From Lingula anatina (Eukaryota; Brachiopoda; Lingulata; Lingulida; Lingulidae), in the NCBI RefSeq assembly GCF_001039355.2, contig NW_019776079.1, positions 762,023 to 824,022 on the forward strand: a stretch of DNA of 62,000 nt, read 5' to 3'. Below the pieces are notes generated by a model. The model saw nothing but the letters and a program-made list of their open reading frames with translations, made no database searches and was not told the origin of the DNA. The translations under genes and the position numbers were made by a program. This document shows positions 1 through 12,700 of this stretch, piece by piece. Numbering within the stretch: the stretch's first letter is position 1; every line of letters begins with the position of its first letter.

Positions 1-544
1 TATATATATAACTGTGTGTGTGTAGCTGTCCAGTGATTTTTTTTTTTTTTTTTGTCAAATTGCCCCTAATAAATCTTTGTTCTAGGGCACCTTGTAGTAT
101 TTTATAGTTACTTCACAGATGTTTTATGTTAGGGATAAATGTTCTGATAAACTCATAGCTGGATTGGTCCAACTCTGCAGGGATTCTCCCTTTAAGTGCA
201 GTCATTGTTATTGGCAATTGGCTGACACACCTCAAGCAGCAAAGGGGTAATTAACTATAGTGTGCGCTTGGCTCTTTGAAGCTTTCACTCAAGGAGGCAT
301 GCCAGACAGCTAAGCTGATTACACTGAATGCACTTTAACGAGAATACCTGCAGAGCTGGATTGATCTGGCTAGTAAGGTAGGTTTATCTGAATGGGGTTT
401 TAGAGAGTTGCATATCACGAGGTAACGAGAAATTTCATAGAAGTGTGGGGGAACAGGTTCAATTCTGAGACATTTTCACAATTGAATTATTCTAGCTCAA
501 GTCCATATAGCATCTTATTTAATTTTTTACTTACTACACTATAG

Positions 545-793
545 GCATGGTCACCAGACATTACAAATCATTCATTGGTTGCCTAGAAGTAACAAGTATA
601 AACAACAAGACAGTAACTTCCAGCTTCCTTGTTACTGAGAAGACCAATTTAGCCAATGGCTGTGTGAATAAGTGTTTGGGGTCTTCTGGGCCTGGTCCTT
701 GTCTTAATGGAGGGGAGTGTATCAACAGGTACACTGACACTGTGTGTGACTGTTCCTCTACAAGATATGCAGGAAAGAGGTGTGAAAAAATAG
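545..793 (+). CDS. Receptor exon: LamG end plus first visible EGF
   Basis: The acceptor TAG ends at 544 and the donor GTTGGT starts at 794. The frame gives the last LamG strand (FIGCLEV) followed by a six-cysteine EGF module (CLNGGECINRYTDTVCDC). The exon starts in phase 1 (GC ATG), so the ATG at 547 is internal and not a start codon. I see no convincing exon in 1-544. Confidence 0.85.
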
Positions 794-3700
794 GTTGGTG
801 CAGTTCTGAAACAACTTTTCAATCCATTACCAGTTCACACGTATTAAATTGAAATGAATTAGTCAGGAGAAGAAGCATTTTAAAATCAGTTATATATTTT
901 ATACAAAAATACAATTAAAAAACAGTTAATGACTAGATGGCAACATTTTTCATTGTTATAGCATGTTTTTACTTGTGACAGGAAGAAGAATTATTACTGT
1001 CACTTATGCATTTATGATTTGATATAATTATTCTTTCAATGATCGATTGTCTTTTAGGTGTCTTTGCTTTGGTCATGATAACATGATAAATACTTCAGTA
1101 CTGTTTATATTTTCCAGGTCTGACATCCGTGACCATGATTGGCAAATCTTGGCTGCAATATGATGCTTTTGAGGCTGATAACCACTACTGGACAATACGG
1201 AGTATCATGTTGCAGTTTTTGGTAATCTTATTGCTTCTGCAACATTGTACTTCACTTATAGATCTGAAGAATTTCTTACAAATCAAATTCAGCCCTGATC
1301 TACCTCATTTAACATTGGGCTTCAAACCTTTATTTTAAACTTAAAACATGAATAACACTGATCTGCTGCAATGTTTGAATATCAATTTGATCTTGAATTT
1401 AGCAGTGATACATTGTTTTGTTATGATATATAACGTCTTAAAATTTTGATTCAAGCCATTTATTTAACCACAAATTAAAAACCTGTTAAAGCCTTCCAGA
1501 CCTACAGGGCTGTTATTTGAAGCAATGGGAGCCATTGACAGTGGTTCATACCTGACAGTAGCTATGGAGGATGGAAAGATAAAGGTTATAGCTCTACATG
1601 GTGGTTATATTTCACAATTGAGCGTGGAACAAGCAGTGGGGTTTGGTGTGTAAGTGAGGAGTGAACATACAAGCAATTAATATGAATCCGTTGATTAAAG
1701 GTTTTTTTTAAGTACAGAATTACAAAAACATTAATCAACTGTCGGCTGTATTTGCACCAAATAGATGAATGTGCATGAATATCTCTGTGCCAGAGTCCAA
1801 AAATATGTATGTTTTAGAAAAGTAGTAATTTCCCTGCTCAGTTAGAAATGACAAGGAAATAAAATTTCATTTACAGGTGGCACCAGCTTACAGTAGTTCC
1901 CAGGACTGACCATGTTGTAATTAGACTGCNATAGATGAATGTGCATGAATATCTCTGTGCCAGAGTCCAAAAATATGTATGTTTTAGAAAAGTAGTAATT
2001 TCCCTGCTCAGTTAGAAATTAAATTTCATTTACAGGTGGCACCAGCTTACAGTAGTTCCCAGAACTGACCATGTTGTAATTAGTCTGGATAGGAGGCAGG
2101 AAACACTGATGTTAAATTCCTCTGACCCAGGCTTTCACCTGACAAAAGTGTACATTGGAGGTTATCCAAATGCTTCACAAGGTACATACAGTGAAACATG
2201 CATTTGATTTTAAACTATTTCCATGTCCTTAACTTACCTATTATACTTGTAGAAATAATTAATTAATAACAGTAGTTTTGGGACAATTATATAAAAGAAA
2301 AATAGATAAAGGTAATGAACTTTAAATGTGTGATTGAACTTCATCAGAGTCTGTACCTTGAAAGGTGCTTGAATACAGCGCCGAAGCTTGAATTCAGTTT
2401 GTGGACTTGAGAAGTACTTGAAATTGTAATAAGCTTTGAAAAGAACGTGTACTCCATCATTTTTGTACTTGAAAAGTACTTGAATTTGATCTCTAATCAA
2501 TTTGTCAAAAATTATTTTAAATTTTGTCATTTTAACCTGAATGTAGACAATAATTGGATGAAAGGGTGAATGTTTTCTTGGACAATATCCAATTTTTATT
2601 CTTTTTGTGTTTCAACATTAATGTGTTAAAATGCAAAGTTTGTAAGAAATATTACTTTCATAATATTTCTTTTGTTTTTGTTATGTACACAGTTCACTTA
2701 TAAATGGTATTGCATTGCTCTCATTTGCATTCCAAAAGTCCTTGAAATTGATTAAATTAGAGCTTCAAAAGTCCTTGGAAGTTTTCTTAGTATTCCTGTA
2801 TGAACCCTGTTTATATATTCCAAGATGGTAAACCTGAAAACCAGTATTTGTGAGTAAAGTGATGCTACTCTCCACACAATTGTCTTATTTCCAGTGTCTG
2901 GTCATTATGTCAATTTCACTGGGTGCATGCGAGGTGTGTATGTCAACCACCTGTCTGTTCTGGATGAGGCAGAGAGTCAAGGGCCAGGAATAGAGGGATT
3001 TGGGTTTTTACTTAAAAGTGCCTGCAAAGACCTGAACCTGATCCCTATATCTTTTCCTGCACCAAGTTCAACAGTTGCAATCCCAGCAAACAGCCACAAG
3101 TTGATCAATGTGCATTTTGCTTTCAAGACTCTGAATGCCAATGCATTGTTGATGCATGCACCAGTCTCCATAGACAGTGCCACAGGGACACTTAAGGTGA
3201 CTGGGAAATACAAATTCTTGCTTGAATATAAATTAGTAGTCTTTGTGTATATAGTTGCTAAATACACGGTGACTGATAATTTATATTCAAGCATGCAGTT
3301 GAAGCAATTGTTTCATTTCTAAAAGTTTTGTCATTTAGTTTTCTTTTCATATAGCTTATTATATATCTGATTTGAAATATTGCAATTGTTTAATATGAAA
3401 AGTGACTCACAATTACACATATTCAGAATAACAAGATAACCAAAGAAGAGTTTTTAAGCAAAAGTATAAGATGTATTAACTAGCTACAATTACAGTACAA
3501 AAATATAGGAATTTATATGCTAATTAAGGTTAATTTCCTTTTTAAACTCTAGTTTTAACTCTTGTGCTCCATAGGTGTGGCTGTCAGATGGTAAGTTAGT
3601 AGTCAGAATCACCACAGATGACCACTCGGTAGCCAACAGGTTGACAGTAGGGAGGAGGCTCAACCTTAATGAGTATCATGACGTCAGAATCAGAGCACTG

Positions 3701-6700
3701 TACAGGTAGGATAAGTTTCAGATCAGCAATGTGTGCTGGAGGTGCATTGGTTTTGGCCAGGAATTTTGTTTATTATGGCATCACTTCAAAAGAGTCAAAT
3801 TGCATGTATTATGTTTCAACTAAACTTATATTTTGCAAATTGTATGCATTTATTCACTGGCATTACCCACGTACTGCCTTAGTGTGTGTTCAGTAGGTTC
3901 ATTTTCAAAGATTTGCCAGCCATTGTATTGCCAAAATAGAAAATTCTCTATAACATTTTACCTATTTCTGTATATCATTTTTCTGTTAATATGCCTAACA
4001 CGGCTGGTAGTACATACCCAGGAGATTTCTCGGATCTTTCTCTTTTATATCCTTATTGTACTTTGTAGTTTAAACTCACCCTGGGGATATCTCAGTAGTA
4101 GAAGGCAAGGTAGAAAACCATATTAGCCAAAAAGTGTCATATTATTTGAAACAGTTGGATAATTTTGTATCATACTGTTTTCATATGATAAGGAAAACAC
4201 TGGGTTTATGCACTATGCTTGTTTCCAGACAACTCACTGTTCACCTTGATGAAGAAAATACCAAGGCGCAGAGAGCTGGAGACATCAAGTTTACAGGTTA
4301 TGTACATTTTGGAAGAGACCGCCATTCAGAAATTAAAGGTTAGAGAATATTTGTTGTTTACAATACAAATACTGATGAATAAAGTTTTTGATTCACAAAA
4401 AAACAAAAAAAAATCTTTCTTGGGATCTAATAAGATGATTGTTTATAATTACTTCATGACATAATCATGTAAAGTCTCATGTAGCACCAGCGGTAGGTGG
4501 GTTGTGTTACTGTCTTCCAGGTAGTTTTGTTGGATGTATGACAAACTTTGCCATCCAGAACATTAGCATTGACTCCCAAGACATAGTGCAGTACCAGAAT
4601 GAAGGTGTTATGATAGAGGAGAATGGCTGTTCTCTGGAGGACCACTGTGCCAATAGCAACCCATGTCAACATGAAGGAAGGTGTGTCTCCCACTGGAAGT
4701 CAGCCAGCTGTAACTGTACCAGAGGATATGAAGGGAAGACATGCCAGTTTGGTTAGTGGGAGAATATTGCATCTGTAGAATTACTAGAGTTCATTATATT
4801 TCATGTGCTCTTTATATATACATTTCCTGGTGACATCAACAGTTTTGGTGTACTTACCAATCAGTCAATTACCACACCAATAAGAATTGTAGAATTTTGT
4901 TATGACAGTCAGTATTTTTTCCGTCATTTCCTTCAAATTTGTTTTTGGCTAAAAGTAACTATTATTTTATCTTTGTTTATTTCTCACATATCCTTTGTGA
5001 CAAATACAGCTATTTTATAATTTTTTATTCCACATCAGCTGTATATCCCAGCAATTGTGATGAGTATTACCAGCGTGGTGACAGGATATCTGGAGTGAAG
5101 CAAATAGACGTAGATGGCACTGGCTCCCTGTCTCCATCCTATGTGTACTGTGACATGGGGTCATCTAACACTGGAGAAACTGTGGTGGATCACAACTGGG
5201 AGGAGCAAGTGGTCAGGGCTCCAGGATTGCCTCATCAGAAAATGACAATATCCTACAGGTAAATAGTAAAGAAATGTTGCTTTTGTCTTGAAAAAAATTA
5301 AGTATTGTATATAAAGCAAACACATTTTTTGTGTGTATTAGTAAATTGTTTTGGTTCAGTATAAATGGTAGCTATTTAAGAGTTTATTGTATAACTTGCT
5401 TTCTCTTTGTTTTCTTGTCATTTTAGTGGTATTCATGTTAAGTTTTCAGCCCTTGGTTCAGACAAAAGTTTTGATCATGTTTTAAACAAGCTATGCATCA
5501 TATTTATTATTTTCTGTCATTTTAGAACTATGGACATGGCCAAACTTCAGGAGTTGGTGAAAAATTCAGCAGGCTGTAGGCAACATTTCAGATATGAGTG
5601 TACAGATTCCCCCATCAAGTGAGGATCTAATAGCTGTCTATACATTGTATTAACCTATAACTTGTTTATGACCAGAAGTTAAATGCTTTAAAAAGAAGTG
5701 AAATTGATCATTTTTTATCTCCATGTAATTTGATGCTTCCATACCGCATGTAAACTTAAATCTATATAGCAGATTAGCTGTAAAGAGCATCTATCTAACA
5801 AAAGCACTAAAAAGGAATGTATTAGTATTGCATTATTGCATTTGTTCCAATATTTCAGGTTAGGGGAGTTATTTAATTACAGTAGTCCCTCTGGAGATAT
5901 GCACTCTTCCCTGGGAGGTGGACATTATGGACAGTGTCCGTGTGCTGTCGCAAGGAACTGTACTGGGACCCAACCATGTAACTGTGACGTAGGTAATGAA
6001 AGCAAGCAAGAAACAATCTTAGTAACAATGTTAATGAAAGCAAGCAAGAAACAATCTTAGTAACAATGTTACTTTGAATACGTATAATCTCTAATAAGGT
6101 CTGATAACTATATGTCTGGCCGATCTAAATTAATAACTGTAAAATCTTTTCTCTGTTGTAAGTGTCCATGGTTAATTTCAGTTGTGTAGTTTTCCTTCTT
6201 TTTTCATAGTGGGGAGGGTGATGGCTACATGTTGAAGGTTCGTATGGCATGAAAAAATTTATATTTTGTTTTATTATTTTCATTATTTAAGGAGGCAAAA
6301 CTGTTGACAAAGGATTTGAAAGAAGAAAATCCCATCTACCAGTGACTGACTTAGTTTTCAAGCAGAATGCTAGCAGTAAAGGGGTGGCAAAATTTAGTCT
6401 GGGACCTTTGATCTGCTATGGACAAGGTAACTGTTTAATACACATTTCATATAATAAATCAGCCAAATGTGTGATAGACAGCCATAATGTTTCAATTATT
6501 TGTACAAGCAAAATTGCATATTAACCCTTTCTGAAATCAATTTATTCCAGCATCTGAAACTTTTCCTGCCACCATGTCCTTTAACAGTCCCCTGTCTCAC
6601 CTGAGCCTGCCTGGGTGGACTAGAGGGCACCTGTCATTTTGGTTTCGCACCTTCCAGTCTTCAGCTGTCCTGTTTTATCAAGCTCCTGCAAAACCTGGCA

Positions 6701-9700
6701 CTCAGGACTTTTTTGAAATTACACTTAAGGATGGTCAGTGGATCTTTGTAATGCCTCAATTAATGTATAAGATAATTCTCTAGGAGAATGTTTATACACA
6801 TTTTTTTGTACCCTGAGCATGTTCTTAGCACTACAGATACAGATCTGGTGTTTGATTTATTTTAGAGATGAGTTAGGCATTGAATGACAGCACAAATTTG
6901 GGTAGATCTTTTTAAATGTAAAGTAAAAACATATTCTTGTAGTTAAAGATAAATAAAAGAGTGAAAATGTGCAGAAAAATATTATGAACAACTAGTTTAA
7001 AAATCTGGTCATTTATTGAATCAGATTCATAAATTGTGTGTTCACAATCTGTTTCAGATACCATTTTGTTTACTTTTGCTATCAAAAGCAAGACAGATGT
7101 CCTGAATTTGAAAGCAAAGAGCTCTCTAACTGATGGGGAATGGCATTATATAGCAGTAGAGCTCAGTCCTCAGCAGACCAGATTTACTGTAGATCTACAC
7201 AGTCAAATCCATGATTTCCATATTGGCAGTGATGGAATGTTGGGACCAGGTTTCAAAGGCAATGTGGCTATTGGGCACAGGTAATTCATTAGTACACATT
7301 TGCAAGAATAATCTGCCATGCAATGTTATAAACCAAGAAAGACTAATAAACTTGTTAACTGAAAATGTGAATGTTAGTTCTCAACATGCAAAATATTATC
7401 GCACAATTAAAAGAGAGCTCTTTGAATTGATAGTGATTACAATGGGCAATTGTTAGACTTTTCGAAGAAGTAAGCTTTGTATTTCATGTGTGATTTTTTA
7501 GCATTATAGCCACTGCCACAACTCCAGGGTTATTTGGATGTATGAGGTCTCTGAAATACAATAATCAGTTGTACACAATTACAGATCATGTTGATCAGAG
7601 GTAAGACCACTATGAGAGTTAAAATGGACTAGAATAAATATTAAGTGTCTTTATTTTTCCTAACTTATTTTCACATACCTGAAAGAAATTGTCACACCAA
7701 ACAATTCAAATATAAAAATAAGAGACCGTGGGGGGAGTTGACTTGAGTGTCATTGATCCATAACTACATGTGTTTGTTACAGAGCACACAGAGTCATACC
7801 AGGCTGTATCGCATCCTGTGTCAGCCAGCCATGCCATAATGAGGGTCAGTGTGTAGAGCGGTGGGGAGACTACCAGTGCAGGTGCCATGATCCATTACTA
7901 CATATAGGCAGGAACTGCGAGCTAGGTCAGCAGAACTCAGTATTTTCAAGATTGTAGTACAAAGTTTTTACCACATTTAGATTTTTTTAAATTGTTTGTT
8001 TGTTCAAGTTACTGCACATTTAACATTACATCTATAATTACCAATCAACCATAAATCATGGTAATTACTCGATCTTTTCAATGGGCCAAATTATCAAACT
8101 TTTAGATCCATCATTTTATAATCACAGAAATTATATTTCTATATAGCTTTTGTGTTTTTTTTAAAGAAATTAAAAAAAATACAGTAAATTCACAATTTTC
8201 CCCCTTTGAAAAGATGGAGTATTAACTGTATGCAAAACTTGGTGCTTAACAAATTTCTTCTTTGATATGAAACAAAGGACAAACATAAATGTTCTTTTTA
8301 GTAAACATTAACTGAAGTGCACAGTTATCTGCATTAATGTCATATGATATTAAAAAATTGCACTTTTTTCAGATCTCAGCCAGGACCAGGTATATTTCAG
8401 TCCCAGTGCCAGCCCCCTGGAGTTTCAGCATGCTATGGAGAGTACAGACTCAAATCTGGACACTCTGTTCAGCTTCAGAACATACCAGACATCTGTCCCA
8501 GTCTATTATGCTGAGGACACACTGGGAAACTCCATTAAAGTGGATGTCAGGAGAAAAAATACACTGGCCTTCACTTTGAACAGGGACAGAGAAGGAGAAG
8601 TTGATATCCCAGGTGGGACAGCGTGTTTTATATACATAATGTCAGTTGTCATGTACTTTGGTTAGCAAGGACAGAGACTTGGCTAGCTAAGTATTGAAAA
8701 GAAAAGAATGAAGAATCTAATGTAAGTTTAATTGTAATATACTTAATTGTAATATACTGTGAATACAAAACAGTTATTGTTTTCATATGTGGAATTTTTA
8801 TAAAATTACTGTTATTTTTTTTTAGTTTTATCTGAAGGCACATGGATACAAGTGATAATAAGGCGTGACCAGAATAACTTGATATTTGAAGCAAGTGGAC
8901 GGCAAATGGTTTTCAAAGATGGTAATTATTTATTATATTTTTATTAAACATTTCAGTAGTTTTTGATGTCCAGTAAGTTGTCTTTCAGTTTGACTTAATT
9001 GATTTAATGAACCTGATATCTTTATTTTTGAAAGATCCTGCATCTATGGAGGCTGACATGGCAGGATCAGGGATTTCTGCAAACTACCCCATAGAACTCA
9101 AAGTATACATTGGTGGCCATCCAAACTCAACCCAAAGCTTACATGGCTGTTTCAGTGGTCTTAAAATAGGAAACATGCCATATAATCTTTCCAAGGCAGC
9201 AGATGAAGGAAGACAGGGTAAGTAAAAAGTGTCTGCCCACTTATTAAGAAAAGATAAAATTTTCAAAAAAGGATTTCTTGTCTTACTTTTAATCACACAT
9301 TCCACTTTTCCACTTCACCTTTTTAATCAGTTTGATATTAATTGTCTCCATACCCTTTTCTGCATTCAGGTATCCTCCTTGGCTGTGAATCAGGCTGTGA
9401 TGCAACGCCATGCCAGCATGGTGGCCGCTGCACAGAGAGATGGCAGGGACAGTATCACTGTGACTGCTCACATACCACATACACTGGTGACAACTGTGAC
9501 ACAGGTTGGTAATAATTGACATCACCACTGTGACTGCTCACATACCACATACACTGGTGACAACTGTGACACAGGTTGGTAATAATTGACATCACCACTG
9601 TGACTGCTCACATACCACATACACTGGTGACAACTGTGACACAGGTTGGTAATAATTGACATCATCACTGTGACTGCTCACATATCGCATGCACTGGTGA

Positions 9701-12700
9701 CATCTGTGACATAAGTTAAGATAAACTTGTATCTTTGAGATTGTTAGTAGTTTTTTAGTTGTGAGGAAGATAAGAAGTTTACACCAATAACTTTGTTTAG
9801 AAAGAAGACCGGACAGTAAAATGATGGATGTAAAGTAAAATGATAACTGTATTTATCTAGATGTTGGTGTTGAATTTGATGGTAACACAGTGATAACCAC
9901 AGAGCTTGAAGCAGAAATGGTTCCTGTATCAGAGAAGGAAAGCATCTTCTTTACCTTTGCCACCAATACAGTCACCCCATCTCCAATGACCCTTGTATTT
10001 ATTCAGGGATCTCATGGCAGGTGTGTACATAGCAAAATGTTGCTGATTCCGATTTCAACATCTCATTATATATGTTTGTTACGTATGTCTTCTGGAAAGC
10101 ATTGACCTAAACACTAACAAGATGTGATAGACGATGCTAAGCAAAATGTTTAATTTTGAATCTGCAAACTTTCAAACTATGCAAGTAGAAGTTTGCAGCA
10201 AATATAACAGGCTTCTTGTATTTTTTATAAGTTGTACAACACAGTAGTTGTCCAGTATTAATAATAAGGAAACCTTACCTATGATTTATTCCAGAGGCAT
10301 GGAGTACATCCTGGTGACCTTGACCCAGCAGGGAACTATCAGGGTGGATGTGGATCTAGGATTTGGGCAGCGTAAGCCAGCTTTGTTTTTTCTGTCTATT
10401 CATCCATCTATTAAACTTTTTGCTTAAATGGAGAGATAGATGGATAGGTAGATAGAAAGATAAAAAGCACACAAATATAGGATTTAAAGGTACTTTGTGA
10501 AAAAATGTTTAAATGTATCAAACCTTTGCTTAGTATCCTACAAAGCAAAGGAACATTTTGAAGGCATTTTGGATTAAAATTTATCAAGAATATCCAAAAA
10601 CAAGACCTCAAGATTGCCTGTTTGATTATATGTTCAACAAGAATCTCTTTTTCTTCCCAGATGCCATAGCATTGCAAGGTCATTATGCAGATGGCAACAG
10701 GCACAAAGTACATTTTAGGAGATATCAGGAAATATTTCTGTTGCAGGTAACTTTGTTTCTCTGATTATTTGATATAATATATGTGAACAACAAATGAGTT
10801 ATAAATGAGATTGCTATTACTGTATTTCTTTGAATTTTACTTAACTAGTTGTGTATTTTTTCAATGAGGTTGATGACAGGAACACCTCCTCCATGTTGCA
10901 CCTGGAGTACAGATTCCATGGAATCCGCAGGATTTCAGTAGGAGGAATAACTCCAGGATTTATTCACTTCCTACCAGCTGGGAACATGAAGGGATGTATC
11001 TCTAGTGAGTTACTGCATTAACACTATCATGGACACTATTTGATGAGCACCTAGCAAATAATCTATAAAAGAGCATAATATTATAGAAATTATATTATGG
11101 GAATAATTATCCAGACTGACTGTAACTAATCTTCAGACATCTGCCATAGCAGTCAAATTTTGATTATTTATGAAAAGATACTTAAAAACTGAAGTCATTA
11201 AAGAATTTTAGGAGAACCTTTGAAATCAAGAATACTATAATTTACAAATTACATTGTTTCCAGATGTTGACATCCAACTAGAACATCTAAAAACCAATCT
11301 GTTGCCATTAGAAACTGCCTTAAAGATATCTCCTGGTCCTGAAGGGGTTGACTTCATAATTAGCCCAAACTCTGCAGACCTAAGGCCAGCAAAGTGTTCA
11401 CCACCACCCAAGGAGATAGTGGATAAAGGAAATTTCACTGTCTTTCAGGAAGAAATTAAGGTAAGTGGGCAGAGACATTTCATTTTCTTTGAACAGTTCA
11501 ACAAAACTTTTTTTTTTTTTTTGTGGGGGGGGGGAGGCTTCAGATAATGCCAATGAAATGTTTCACTGTGTGATAACTAAAGAAGTAACAGGTTAGAAAT
11601 TATAAGCAAATGACATTTAGTGCATTCGTCATCTAATATATTGAGATGCAAGCTTTATTATTCTTTATATATATATATATATATATTTAAAATAACGTTG
11701 TGCAATTGTACATTGGAACCTCCAGTCCTGTCTCACTCCACTCTCTATATGGAGACATGGCCTGCGACCACTATATACTACTTTCTTCATTGCAGCCTCC
11801 CTCCACATTCCCTCCATGGAACCCAGGCCTGCCCAAGGTGGTCGTCATCTCCTCAGATGACCATGATATCCACACAGGGGAGCAGAAAGAGCAGGGTGGA
11901 GACAGCACAGTGACACATACAGGTAATGAACAGCACATTTAGAACCGTACTCAGTAAGACTTGTATTACTCTATTGTGTGAGTCTCAGAAATTACTGACT
12001 TAAATGTCATAAAAATTAAAGTTTTAATTTGAGGCATGAAAATTAAAATATGGAAAGTTTTTACTTAATTTTGCTGGCTTTTTTAAATCATCCTATAACA
12101 CAGAACAGTTCAATTGTATACAGTTAAATGCTTAAAAGATGATCAAAATATTTTACCAAAATGTTTGCTTTTAGTTACAAATATATCAAAATTGATTTCA
12201 CAGCCTATAAAGTGTAAAAAAAAAAAATCCGTGAATATCTACATAATTAACACCCAGTTTGTTTATTTTGCTATGTTAATCAATACTTGGGCAAGTTTTT
12301 AAATGATATCCAGCATTCATGCCATTTTGTTAATGTGTCATTTCCCCATTGATTGAATGAAGCATGAAACTAATATCTTAATTTTTATTTTGTCTTCTTT
12401 GTCACAGTTGTAGCTTTAGTTATACTGCTAGTTGCAGTAGCTGCTTCAGTTGTCATAACAATTATCTTGAGAAGAAAACACAGGAAGATTGTTAAAGAGT
12501 ACCACTCTGTGAACCAGCAGGACAACTTTAACCCAGGGACACTAGAGCTCCCTGAGAATGAGGTCTCCCCAAGGCCCCAAAGCACTCACCTTGCCAGCAC
12601 TGAAGATCTCAGTGATGCTATCTCAAGAGAAAGTGGTACATGTTTATAATATTTATTATTCTCTTTATTGTTTTCCATAATCAAATTTTTCTTTTACAGT

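Noticed and set aside
2977-3322. Overlapping ORFs on both strands around the hairpin at 3.2 kb
   Set aside because: The plus ORF is the LamG exon 2895-3196 running into its intron; the minus ORF is its shadow extended by the palindrome.
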